DNA of 64,000 nucleotides from Chondrilla cf. caribensis. Lineage: Eukaryota > Porifera > Demospongiae > Chondrillida > Chondrillidae. This document shows, piece by piece, positions 9,883 to 23,014 of this stretch. The DNA lies in the NCBI GenBank assembly GCA_964020155.1, contig OZ026548.1, positions 4,681,397 through 4,745,396 on the forward strand, read 5' to 3'. The stretch's first letter is position 1. Each line of letters opens with the position of its first letter. The notes below the pieces were generated by a model. The model did no database searches. It worked only from the letters and a program-made list of their open reading frames with translations, and was not told where the DNA came from. A program made the translations under genes and the position numbers.

Positions 9883-12800
9883 ATGTTTTTCTCTGTAAAG
9901 TTTGGAGGTAGGAGACATTCACACATTGAATGAAATTGACTCTGTACATCAGTTGAGCCATGTTATGTAGATATTCGTTGTCGTCTTCTTGTGCAGATGA
10001 CGAGAAAGCGCTGTTTAATCCTGATTGCATTGTACAGCTTCTAATTGACGACATCAAGAAGAGATGTGGATGTCCAAAGCAGGGTAAGGAAGCATGAAAC
10101 ATTCACATCTGCTAGAGATGCGAGATAGCCTTTGACTATCCTACTGGAGTGCATCATATATGAGGAACCATAGTGTTAGAACATTCATTTTTTGCTCGAA
10201 TGTTCGGTGACGGTTAGCTAGGTTTGGTTAGGTATAGCCAGCTCAAAATAAAGGGTCGAAAATTAAACAAGTCACTTGTAACCTAGTCGTTGTTTTAATA
10301 TGCTTGGTCCATTTTCCCTTTTCGGTTTAAAAGCTCATTGTGTGTAGAATGTATGGCCTATTCTGGCAGTGAGTAATGTGGAATTCATGCTTTCTTATAG
10401 CAGTGAGTACCCTTGACATAGGGCCAATTAGTACATTTCCAAGGCTTGTCAATTTTACTTCAACAGGCACTAATGATGACCAAGAAGATGGCCATGCTCT
10501 GAAAGACTAGTACATGTTGATTGTATCTGCATTTCTGAGTGCATTCGGCACATGGTCTGTTTATCTGTTTATGTTTATGTAGTAGTCGTTGACTTGATAG
10601 ACGAGCGCGGAGAACTGGTCAATATCTCTGATCATGTTATGGAGAATGGTATACAGTTGTTCACAAACCGAGGATCCTATATTCTCATAGAAGTAAAAAG
10701 TACGTATGTACCTACGTATGTATGTTCACGCACATTTAGTATTTGCATGTTCACAAGCATTAGTTTGGTTTTAGTATATATGTACGTTTGTACATATTAG
10801 GCCTGTACAATTATCGCAATGATACAGTTATCATTCTCTATTTTTACTTCTTACTTTACTGGAAAAGCTAGACTGAACTGATGTGATTCAGTTCAACAGT
10901 TCATTTTATCTGCTTTAAACATGTTTTTCATTATAGATAGCCTGAATCGCAGCATTATTTAATCATCACTGGATGATACCTATTATTGTGATATACGTAG
11001 GTTTTACTGTAATCGCACAAGCCTAGTATGTGCATACGTATGTAAGACTCATACTATTATACGTATGTATGTACGTATATGAACTTATGTTTATACATGT
11101 ATTATACAAGGAATGGCTGTCAGTTGCAGTCATTTGAACTTGACTGCCATGGATGGTACAGGTTAACACTATTGGCCTTGTGTTGTAAATATATAAAACG
11201 TTGTGCTAATTCTAAACTCACTCACATAAGGGTGGCATTTGGGTATATGTACATAATTCAGTACAAGGGATATTTGCCCCCTCTCCCTAGTTAAATATTC
11301 GAATTATTACAATCAAATGTTTTAACAAGTTCGAATGCGAACATACATACGTATGTCTAACCATGATCTGTACCCTCATGGTATTTTCAAAGTCAACATT
11401 ATTATGGTAACGTAAAAAAGAATTTCAAATGAAAAGCCCTGCATGTGTTAACAAATGAGTTTGAACTTATTTGCGTACGTACACACCAAATGTGTATCTA
11501 CAAACGTATCAGCATGTAGCATTTTACACCACGCATTTATCTCCTGAGGTATTTGTACTCATGTGTATATGCGTACATATGTATATAATATATTATGTAT
11601 GTATGTATTACCTATTACTCTCGCTGTCTATTCATTTTTGTTCATGTGAAATCCACACTGTGTACGTACACACATACTTCACCCCATATGCAAGCCTTTA
11701 AAAATCACTTGAAATCACATCCCAGGGAGCAGCCATGCCATGGCTATCTATGTAATGCATATTTCTATCAAAGGTTAGAACACATGTGTTGCTTCAATAA
11801 AGTACACACACGCTCAGTATGTAACAGCATGTGGCTTCTTCTATTCCTTCCTTCCTTGACCAAGGAACAAGGCTGATGGTTTGTTGATGATATCAAATGT
11901 TACTACCTACTGTGTTGCTGCACTTGTTGGGTTATGTGGTATATGGGCTACCCTTGTATGAACTCCTTTTTTGCTTCTCAAATCACTAGAAAAGGACAGT
12001 GAAAATATCAAGTATGTGTCGTTGCTGAATGGGATTGCCGAATCATATCCAGAAATGTTAGGTACGTACATATGTAATATGTACAATGTATGTACAATGT
12101 ATGTATGTACATGTATGTATGCACATACAGTTTATACATAATAATGGTAGATGCATGTATTACTGTACATGCGTATATGGGGCGCCGTTTGTGTAAAAAT
12201 TACCTATGGATTGAGATGTAAGAAATTTGTGGATATAATAACATACGTACATCTGGATCTATATGGCATACATCCGGATCTATAATCATACATCCGGATC
12301 TATATCATACATCCGGATCTATAATCATACATCCAGATCTATAATATACATCTGGATCTATAGTCATACATCTGGATCTACGTATGTCATACATCCAGAT
12401 CTATAATCATACATCTGGATCTATAATCATACATCCGGATCTATAATCATACATCCGGATCTATATCATACATCCGGATCTATAACATAACTACAGGTGT
12501 TCAGCAATCCCTATATGGTTACATTATATTGTCACATGATATCGTGATATAATGCTATCTACAAATGAGAGGGGAAATGATGTAAGTACTTAATATTTGG
12601 TGAGCAAGAGAGTCACAATGACACCAGTGACAATAAGTGGTAAATCCAGTTCAACACTTGGTCTACCAGCTGCACTAGTACTGCTTGAATCAGGGAGTTC
12701 AGCCATTTTCACTAAAAACGTGCTCACCACTTATTGATGGATATATGATTATAGATCCGGATATATGATATAGATTCGGATGTATGATTATAGATCTGGA

Positions 12801-12919
12801 TGTATGATATAGATCCGGATGTATGCCATATAGATCCGGATGTATGCTATATATCCACAAATTTTTAGGTTATTATTGTTTTCATTTCAACTTCCGGTAT
12901 GTTACGCTCGTCCGATATA

Positions 12920-12964
<45 letters not shown>

Positions 12965-13578
12965 GTATATAATACGTGTTCCTACGCGTAATCGCAACAA
13001 TGTATTTATATTATAATTTATATTGCGCGAAAGAAAGATGGCCGATCTCGAACGCTGACAATTAGAAATTGACCAAGCATTCGTGCGCTGAAGCTCTGCC
13101 GAACGTAATAACTTCAGCGATGGTTCTTCTGAACCTAAGAAAGACGCCAAGTAATTCGAGTGCGGGGGGCAGCAGCCCCACGAGTTTTTGAACTCGAATT
13201 ACTTGTTTACATCTCAATCCATAGGTAATTTTTACACAAACGGCGCCCCATATATTCAAATATCCGAATTCAAACCTTCCAACAATTGAGACCACTTTGA
13301 CTGGTCCCACATGTGGTCTCAACTGTGATAATGTGTACGCATACATGGGTATGTGTGTATGTACATATTCTACTATGCATCACAACCTATGTACATAATT
13401 ACAGTCACAGTTAACATTTTGCACAGCACGTCTCGATGCCCTTTCGAACCCAAAGGCTCGACTGGAAGGTAAAAACACAAAGTTCAGAGGCAGCAGAGCG
13501 GGAACACGTCTGTCATCTCAAGTCCCAAAAAAGAAAGGTGCAGTTGGAGAGAACAAATCGAAGCCAAGATTAAAGTAG
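9883..13578 (+). CDS. CXorf65-like protein of unknown function
   Basis: Five exons with matching phases: 9883-9907, 9997-10083, 10583-10699, 11990-12061 and 13427-13578, giving 150 residues. The N terminus MFFSVKFGDDEKALFNPDC, the block VVVDLIDERGELVNIS, the Ser-Tyr-Ile-Leu strand and the segment YVSLLNGIAESYPEML follow the pattern I remember for the animal CXorf65 family, a small ubiquitin-like-looking N-terminal region with a basic tail. The tail here is Lys/Arg-rich (VPKKKGAVGENKSKPRLK). No biochemical role is known to me. The first exon is just 25 nt and rests on the family start pattern. The long fourth intron hosts a nested transposon at 12174-13254. The family call is from memory and moderately sure; the exon structure is better supported. 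Confidence 0.68.
12174..13254. mobile_element. Terminal-inverted-repeat element, about 1.08 kb, in intron 4 of the CXorf65-like gene
   Basis: Ends are inverted copies of about 45 bp: TATATGGGGCGCCG at 12174 and CGGCGCCCCATATA at the right end, continuing through TTACCTATGGATTGAGATGT. A TA target duplication is possible. Both arms carry a 19-21 bp minisatellite (CATACATCCGGATCTATAAT, about 12 units at 12245-12490, inverted units at 12735-12850). No coding sequence. The right arm is interrupted by the insertion at 12867-13205. Confidence 0.8.
12867..13205. mobile_element. CAAGTAATTCGAGT-family MITE nested in the foldback element
   Basis: Splits the right arm of the larger element between ATATCCACAAATTT and TTTACATCTCAATCC, which are continuous in the left arm. 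Runs from near ACTTCCGGTATGTTACG through a (TA)n tract (12923-12962), GCGCGAAAGAAAGATGGCCG, to a hairpin CAAGTAATTCGAGT...ACTCGAATTACTTG at 13149-13205. Related copies lie near 36612-36800, 43915-44215, 60052-60240 and 60240-61130. Confidence 0.75.
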
Positions 13579-15871
13579 CAGTATCAATGTGCGTATAGAA
13601 TGTATAACACCTGTGTATTTATGTAATTACATACATATGTATGTAGATTTTAAAGGAATATTGTAACACATTTGTATATATGTACATGCACATACTTACA
13701 TGTGTATATGCAACAACTTGTAGATTTCCATGCTATGTACGTATCTGAAGTGTGACATTGTTTATTGTCAAATTGGTTGTATGTATGTTTGAGGATGCAG
13801 TATGAATGTTGCTAAATTGCTTGTCCAGCTGCGTATCTAACAGCTACTGTAGCATGGTTATCCGGTGGGCAACCAAGTAGCCATTTTATCGTTGTCCTAG
13901 GGAATTTTTAGATGTCTCTGACAATCAGACGCCCATTAAAATTGACCCCTGCAAAAGGAGTGTGTGCATGTGCAGGTGTACTTCCATGCAAACCTTGTAC
14001 ATACATACGTACGTACATCCATCCATGTGCATGAGCTTTGTGTACAAGTAGGCTTTGCACATAAGACAGAAAACATCTGCATAAGTGCGACAGTATGTAA
14101 TTTGTATGTACCTACGTATGTCCTCAAGGGTATCTCAGAGTCCATCTACTCCATATAATTTAATGTGCATATGGTCAACCTCTTGCTGTGGTGGTTCCTC
14201 ATGACCATCTGCCTTATTGCAATGTGTGTACTGGTTCACCGTTACCTTTTCCATGAACCGTACTGTACATACATTATTATTTACTAGAATACACTTTTGG
14301 GATACCGTAGGTTGACTCTATATTGTTTTCACTTTCGAAATGGTGTCAGAATGAAGTTTGTAGTATTCAAAAAATGGTTGCCATTTACAATATCAATAAC
14401 CATACATAGCTTCATGAGGCCTTTGCGGTTTCAGCACTTGAACATTTTTACTGTGACTCAAACCCTAGCAAGTCTTCTCGTCTATGGAATGCTTACCACA
14501 AGGAAGCTTCCTTTGACAGTTATGCCCTGTCAAAGAATAAACATCATGTCCTGCATCATGGAATGTGTCACAAGCAATTTGAGTTTCCCGTGGGTGTAGA
14601 TGGCCCATGAGGTTTCCATCCTTGAATTATGTACATACTTGTTTCATAGTATGTACGGACAACATGTGTGTGCATACGTACCTATGTACATACGTATGTG
14701 TACTGTAATTGTCCATACTCGACTACACTAGTACATGTGATACAACGATATGATGTGAGCATGTATACTGTTTTTGTATGCATATGATGTAGTGTACATG
14801 TACATACGCATTAAGTATTTATTGTACAGTATTCTCTCACACTAAATTTGTTCATTTATACATGTACGTACATATGTAAATACATAGATGCAATGCAGCA
14901 TGGCCTATGCACATGTTAAGTGAAGCCTGTATTCAAGACCACTGCAATAAGTCATCGTATCAATTTACTATCAAACTACCTTGCCTCCCTCCAGTGCTAG
15001 GAATGGGCTGTGTGTTAGATAGCAATTATCAGATCCTGATAATTGATGGTCTATTCAGCAAAGTGATTAGGTGGATGTACCCAGAAGCCACACCTAGTCC
15101 ATTAGCAGAGCAGTAACAGACTTAATTTGGTCTTGATAATGCTTTTTCATATTGCAGATAATCTTTAGGATGTGAAGGAAACCTTTTGAGTGGAAGTTCT
15201 CGGCTGCTATGATCATTCAATTGTTTCCTGTGATTGATGAATTGTCTACCAATGATATCCAGATTTAGCAAAAAATAATTATAGTGACTAATCAATTAAT
15301 CGATCAATCATTCCGGTACTATGCTAAAGACATGCCTCTTTCCCCTTAGTCTCTTGGCTTGCCTTCGTAGGCATTTTTTATTCTGTTTGTACGTGTATGT
15401 CCTCTATTTGTAGTACATACGTGTATATGTGTTTTCACGTGTGTGTGTAACTACATATGTCCTATGTATGTTTGAATTTTTATTGCAGTTGTTAGTGAGA
15501 ATGTGCTCACAATTGTGTACAGCTGTGTATTATACGTAAATAAATATTTATACGTGATAGTATATACATAAATTGAAAATGCAAAAAGTGATGATTAAAA
15601 ATGATTAAAAAGGATAAAAGGGTGATACCATAATACACAGATTGAATGTTCAAGAGAATACAATTTTGAAATGTAGCACACCTCACACTGTGTGTGTGAT
15701 CTGCAATCAAAATACATAAATAAATGTTTGCATTTAACAACCTGGACATTAATACACTTAAACATGGTTGCCATGGTAATATTGTTCTGATAGGTTGTCC
15801 TATGTGTGTATTTGCTGTACATACGTAACTAACGGCACTCTTTCATTGGGCTGAGTAATGCTGGATTCGAA
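13579..15871. other. Intergenic stretch between convergent 3' ends
   Basis: Holds the 3' UTRs of the CXorf65-like gene and of the rabphilin-like gene. AT-rich with many TACGTA and TACATA repeats. Open frames at 14297-14599 and 14907-15116 on the plus strand resemble nothing I know and lack splice or composition support. Confidence 0.6.
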
Positions 15872-16066
15872 TCACTTGTCACATGTTGCTCGTAAGAGCT
15901 GCACCCACTCCTGCACTGGTGCCCCAGTCTGGATAGACTTGAAGAGCAATGGGTCCAAAGTCGCTTCACCTGCAATAGTGAACAGTTTTGGAGGTCATTA
16001 AATACTTGATTGGTAGTTACTGGTTATTGTTGATCATACCATACTTTCACTGATATGCATGTGTGT

Positions 16067-16135
<69 letters not shown>

Positions 16136-19100
16136 CATGGATGGGGTGGGGGTGTTAAGCTGTAGGAAGTTGTCATATTTGTCCATGCCTACCATGTTCA
16201 GTATTAGAAGTGTACATACATATGTGTGTACAGTATGTAAGTATGTGTATTATTACTCACCGATTTGTGTGTAGCGTCGTTTTGACCGTGATCTATGCAT
16301 GATGGCAAGGCGCAAGTTGATTTCATTGACATCCTTTCCGTCCAATGAAAATACCAATTCCTGCATGGGTCAAAAGACATACATACGAATGATGAATACC
16401 CTATTGCAACGAATATCCTACTGTGTGAGCCGACGGAATGTGATTGTGTACCCTGCTTACCTCATTGAATTCAGGATTAAGGGTGAGGTAATTGACTCTG
16501 GTTTTTTTGGTACTTTCTGGATGTCCTTTGTTGTGTAGGATTCTGTAGTAGGAAAGACGCATTTGGAAATTGAATATTTGTACATGTTGTGTACTTTCAG
16601 TGAATGCTTGTGTTTTTACATTGGGAGCACTTGAGCGTTCAAGTGAATGATAGCAATGTACAAAACATGTATGCTGTGTGTAGTTGCACTCTTACGTATG
16701 TCTCACATGTACTAACAGAGTATGTGACAGTGTATGATGTGTTATTTCCTAATCACATATACATACATATAGCATTTTATGTGGTATGTGCGTGGGCGAC
16801 TTCAAAGGAAAAGCAGTGCACACATTTGTGATGTGTACACACTTCCCTGATGTACGCACACTTCATTCGATGTTGCATTGTGGATAATTGGTTATTTCCT
16901 ATTCACACGTCTACTAATCATTTCTCAACCAAAAATGTGCTTTCAAAATTAATAGCAACTGATTGACTAACATACCACATAATAGCTGAAGTACCTCTGG
17001 AGAAGCTGTAGTGGATGCAGACACCTTTGCCTAATTGACACCTCCAGCTTCACCCTCGGTATCAATTAGGCAAAGGTGTCTGTATATCCGCTACAGCTTC
17101 TCCAGAGGTACTTTAGCTATTACATGTACACACACACATGTTGTCAGTTGTGTAGTGTACATGTCAAGAATATATCGTCACTTTGATGTGCAGATTCATG
17201 GTTCGCATGTGACACTGTTGTATTGTCAGTTACACACATGTCAGGCATATGTATGTATATCATCAGTTCAATGTACCGTACCATAATACAGACGTGTAGA
17301 TAAATATGTGACACTACAACATCGTCATTTCTATATGCTATAAAACTACTGCTAATTTGACAACTGTTACTATTAAAGAGGTTTATACAGTGAAACCTCA
17401 TAAACATGAAATTGTTCAGCACAAACTATCTGTTATAATGAAACATTTGTCAAGTCCCCGCTTTTACTGCTAATGTACTTAGACGTTGTGTAAGTACTGT
17501 TAACACAAAATACTGTCAACGTGCAATTTTGAAGTTATCCATAGAGGTCGACTGTGGTCAGTTTGATGTGTGATAGTTAAATTGAATCAGTCCTGCATGT
17601 TATGGGCACATTGTTAGAAGTTTCAATTACATGCTATCAATGACGTGTACGCAGGTATAGGATATGTCATTGATGATATCACATCCTTGCCAGTTGGTAT
17701 CATTGCACGCTCAAGAGATCAAATGTACGTACGTATGTACATATGTAATGGTGAAATGTTTCCATCTGATGCTAACTTGGTAATATGTACGTACGTAGCT
17801 TGTCAGAGTACAGAGGTTCTCAGAATATGAACATACGTATGTGGTATGTATAATCTATAGGAATCACTGTGTTCAAGAGTACTGTCAGAGTAAAGAGGAT
17901 GTATATTGCAGGAGTGTCGGATTAGCAAGATTCAGGTTTATTAGAACTACATATACGTATCTGGTCTCAATTGTTTCACCCTAAAATGATGTGTGCTGTG
18001 AAACCTTGGTATTCTGACATTCTTTGAGATGTATGTCAGACTTCAAAACTTGGTTGGGTTACAAAAATACTGTAGCATAGATTGTGATGATGACTGTACC
18101 TCAGAGTGAAGTTGGATTGTAAAATGTCAGATTATAGAGTTTGGTGGTAGAAGTGTATGTGCAGGCTACTCACATTTTGGCTGATGGGTTTGCTGACAGT
18201 TTCTTCCTGTTTGCTGGTCTTAGCCTCACACACTTGACAATCTCGATATTGAGGGTGTGGTGTGACTTGTCGTATTGTACAGAGACAAGTGCTTGACCGT
18301 AGTCTTCCTTCGGCGTCTTCAGTATTTCCTACATGTGTGAACACGTGCAAGTTAATTATAGAATTCATGCATATGTTGGTGCATATCCTACTATCTGCAC
18401 TGACTATTTAGGTGTATCCACACTATGTGTAGTATGTATGTATGTATTTTATCTCACTCTCTTCAGTCTTATGTGTGTCTTATGCATGTCTTATTAATTT
18501 GAATTACATACAAAAATGATGAAGCACACGAGGTCCCAGGGTCTCCAGAACCTGTTCAAAAATGTTATACAAAAGTCATTGAGTCTGGCCTCAATGGTGT
18601 GTATGTATATATGCAGTACATGCTACAAGAGCTGATTGGCGTTTACTAGGGTTGTTGACTGATGGAGACAACAGCCGTTGTTATCTGTTTACCGACTCAC
18701 AGGACAATTGTCCGTCAGATGAAGGCAGAATTTCTCAACATTGTGCTTCACTCTTCTGATCGGTATGGAAGCTGCTCCGAGAAAGTCATCTCGACTGACC
18801 ATATCATAGTCATACACAACAAACCTGTGCAGTGGAGATAGCCATGTTGTATATGTATGTACATACGTATGTATATACTGTACAAATTTGGTGTTGCAAT
18901 GAACATCAAGATCACTAAAATGAGCACCATAATAGTATATCGTGTGTGTGTGCGCACGAGCACACGCGCATGTGTGTGTGTGTGCGTGTGCATGCATGCA
19001 TATAATGCTATATCCCTCACAGACACGCTTCACAGGATACAGACAGTATAATGTAACATGAAGACTGCCATCATACCACTCATATCCTGTGGATCATGTC

Positions 19101-22100
19101 AGTGTGGAATGTATATGAACACTTATGTACGTACATACGTGCACACACATGAATGTGATATATATGTACTGGATATGTGTTGTACACTGCTTACATTATT
19201 TCATGTCGTCGTACAAATGATTCAGATATTCCCTGGTACACAATTTCCTCTCCGTATTCCGGATTCAAGGTTGCCTGCTTGATGGAAGTAGTCTGTTTGG
19301 TACTCTGGAATAAGTACATAGATGGAAGAATATCACGTCCTGCACTGCATACACATGAACTACACTTTACTGTTGTGGTGTGTATGTGCATGCCTGTATG
19401 TAGCCAAGAACACAGGGTAGTGAACACACGTACTTATTCACATAGTCTTACCGGGTCTCCTCCTGCTAGGAACACGTTGACATAAGGGTCTGATAGTCCA
19501 TTGCTGTCGGCAGCTTTCAGATCCTGTGATAATCATTGTGATGATGTTGTACATATCATGTAATATTTTGCAAATTGTGTATGTAATAATATTTGGGTTG
19601 TAGTACATACGTACGTCTATAATTAACCACATGTATGGAATCGAGAGACACAGTATACACTCAAGTATGATGCTACCATTACAGGTACTAAACACATGCA
19701 CACACGCACACACACACACAAATTCACATGTGTACACATGCATGCACATACCTTACACCTCAGTATTGTAACTCGAAGTTCTTGTGCATCACGATCATAG
19801 GTCATAGAGAATTCTATCAAACTTCTCATCTCTAAAGAAATTAGAATGTATTTTCCAGGAGTAATTAGAACTTCTTAATGTTAAAGGTACCAACAAATAT
19901 TCATCTCTGATATCTGCATCATTTCACTTTTATAATCATGATGTTGGCCAAGTAAATTACAGTATACATTATATAACCGATATTCTCGGTGATATTTAAT
20001 TGTACGCAACTGGTTAGTGATAACCGAAACCGATAACCCCGTTTGCGTAATTATCGCACCATTGCGTGTGTTTCGTGTTTTCAGGCGGTCAGCCATTTCG
20101 TACGCCCGACTCGCGAATCAAAGGATTGTATCAACTCTATTCGCGAAGGGCTCCATATGCACTGCTTTCCACTCTCCTCAAGCTCGAAGCTCGAAGGCAT
20201 GGTATAGAAAAACCTTACTCCATGTCGATATATGTGCGTAGGGAACGTGGTGTTTGAATGAATCACGTACTAACCGAAAAACCTGTCTGCTTGCGAAAGT
20301 AGAGCCGAATACCAAAAGGTTTTAACAAGGAACCACTGACTATTCATCTGACTGAATTGGAGTGTCTTAGCGTATAAATGTGTACGTATTAGTCGGTAGG
20401 GCCCCGCTATTGCGGGGAATCTGTTTCCCTGAGGAAATGGTATATCCCAGTGTAATATTTCCTAGATATATACAGTACATGTCTTGTAACGTGGTATCCC
20501 TTCAGAGTTGTCCCTTCATGTTTAGAGATTATGGTACTGCTTCTTAATGCCATATTCTCCATAGAAACGTATACGATTTCCTCCAGAGATAATTACTGAA
20601 GGATGCCAACAACATTATAGGGAATTCTACTTGGAGATGATGAATTAATTCCACTATGTGATCGAAATTAATCTCATGGTGTCTAAATTCCGTACTTTTC
20701 AGTAGGGCATGCTCCTACACCATCCTAGATGTATTTCGTGGTACACTCCTCCCCAAGATCGACATCCTAGATGGAACCCGAAATATCATCGAATGACTAC
20801 TTTCTTTCTTTCAATCAAATTTCTGTATAATTACTGAAGGTCTCCCTTTAATTTTGTTGATATTTTCTAAATGTAGCAACCACCCTCGATGATGTCATAA
20901 CCCCCCCACATATGCCTGGTTTACAGCATACAACAGCAATGTAGACTCACCTGGTGTGGCCTCTCTAGATGGTACGGGAGAGAAAGACATGGTCCTGAAT
21001 ATGTCTTCAGCTCGCTTCCTCAATCTGTTGAGCGAATTATGCTTTGGCAGTCCTAGTTTTACACTTGCGCTCATGGATTCCTCTTGTAAGCTGAGCCTGT
21101 TTCTCTTGGCCAACGAATCGTCTGTGTAATCATCGCCTGTGGATTCCGATTCTTCGGAGTCTTTGGTGTAGGAGCTTCCGCCCCAGCTGCTGCGCGGGGA
21201 GCTGTACTCGACCAGCCTTTTCACCGACCTTGGCAATTTATTTTCCAGACTGTGTTCAAACAGAATATCCCGAACGCTTACATCTCCTGATGCATTTGAT
21301 AATCTACGGAGCAACACGTCTATGGGCTGGTTCAGTGAACGACGCGGGTGTATTTCTGCTTGGGACATTTTTTGACTGATGGTTTCACAAGCTATTGTGT
21401 GTGCTTTCATCAGTTGGCTACTGCGACGTCTTTCCCTGTTGTGAGTTTCCAAACTGTCACCGTCAACCTCTTCTTCGAGATCAATATTATTTTCAACATT
21501 TATATCTGGTACAGACATCATTGGCATGGATAGCGACAGCTGTCTTGACACACCAAGGTGGTGGTTTATGTCTTTACTCTCGGCTGGGCTGGTGTAGCCG
21601 GACATATGTGGCAATGCCATGTCGTCTATGCTGTATTGTGTGACGAGAGGATTTCTTATGGGTCTCTCATTGAGTTCTTCGATATCTTCCGAGCTGGTAT
21701 TTTCAATAGTGCCACTTAGCTCTTCCTGGAGCTCGTGAATGCGCAATGAAATCTCTTCGATTGACATTTTAAATGCATCGTGATCACCACTGTACCATGC
21801 ACCACTCATTTTCCACAGCTATAGGCACGAAGGAAGAGGAGATAATTGTTAAATTCAGAACCTAATGTTCCAGAGAGACACTACTCAACCGTGTAATAAC
21901 AGATATATTCTCAATACATTGCGTATGGTGTATACCGATATGTGGTATGTACGAGTGTAATAATGCCTTTACATAGAACCTGGAATATGTACATGGTTGA
22001 ACATAAATATAAGGGGTCTATGTGACAATGTACAAGGAGGTGAGCGTGTTTGTGTGTGGAGGACATGAATATGTCTCTGTGCAGTGGAGTGGGTGGATGT

Positions 22101-22961
22101 GTCTAGGTATTTAATTTAGGTGTGTGCAGGGTGTGAGGGTGTTTGTCTGTGTGTGGAGGGTGGGGCGTGAGGAAGTTTGAGAGTAGCTGTCAGTGATTAG
22201 AGTGTGCGCACACACATGTACCCTTTGTGTACATTTTCGCCAGCCAACACAGTACTATATACGTACATGGTTAGAAAGCACCCTACCCATACCCAATATC
22301 CAACTGTATACAAAGATATAGGCACTCTAGTACATAGAATCTGCTGCATGGGCACGAGGAGCCATGTGTACACATAGTATTTTTTCCACATCATTTCTGC
22401 CAACAACTGACCTCTCGTTTGCTGTGGCAAAGAACACACAACTTCACTTTGTGGTCCTTCAGTGTGTAGACCCGAGTGCATTTGGAACACATTTGCTGAT
22501 GTGAGAAACAAAAAGAGAAAGTTCTCAGTATGCGAATATTGTACGTGCATATGCATGTAGAGATATGCACAAATTGAAATGAGAGACACGGTCAACACAG
22601 AATTGCACATGTGCGATATCTACATCCCATGTAAGAAAAGTCCACAGTAAACATCCTATGTTTATCCTGAGTGGTATCCTGTGTTAGTTCCTTGACAAAT
22701 GTGGAAGTACAGAAACAGTGACACGTTTTCTTTGAAGGGATAAAGTGCCTTTGACATTGAATCTAGTTACAGCTTCTACACATCCAACCTCCTTCCTCCA
22801 ATCTGGTACACGTACAACCAAAACTACTCTATACTGCATACTGCTAGTGTGGGTGTGATCAGGGATTACCATATACAGTGTGTATGCAAAAAGGTATGAT
22901 GATCTGAATCTATGTATCTATCTATGTGTTTAAATAGAGCTGTACTGATTATAGATGGATA

Positions 22962-23014
<53 letters not shown>

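Noticed and set aside
10465..10510. Possible extra exon of the CXorf65-like gene after TTTACTTCAACAG
   Set aside because: In the required phase it reaches a TAG within 15 codons, and the family block continues directly in the next exon.
14297..15116. Two plus-strand open frames (100 and 69 codons) after the CXorf65-like gene
   Set aside because: No recognisable domain, no joinable splice sites, composition like the flanking intergenic DNA.
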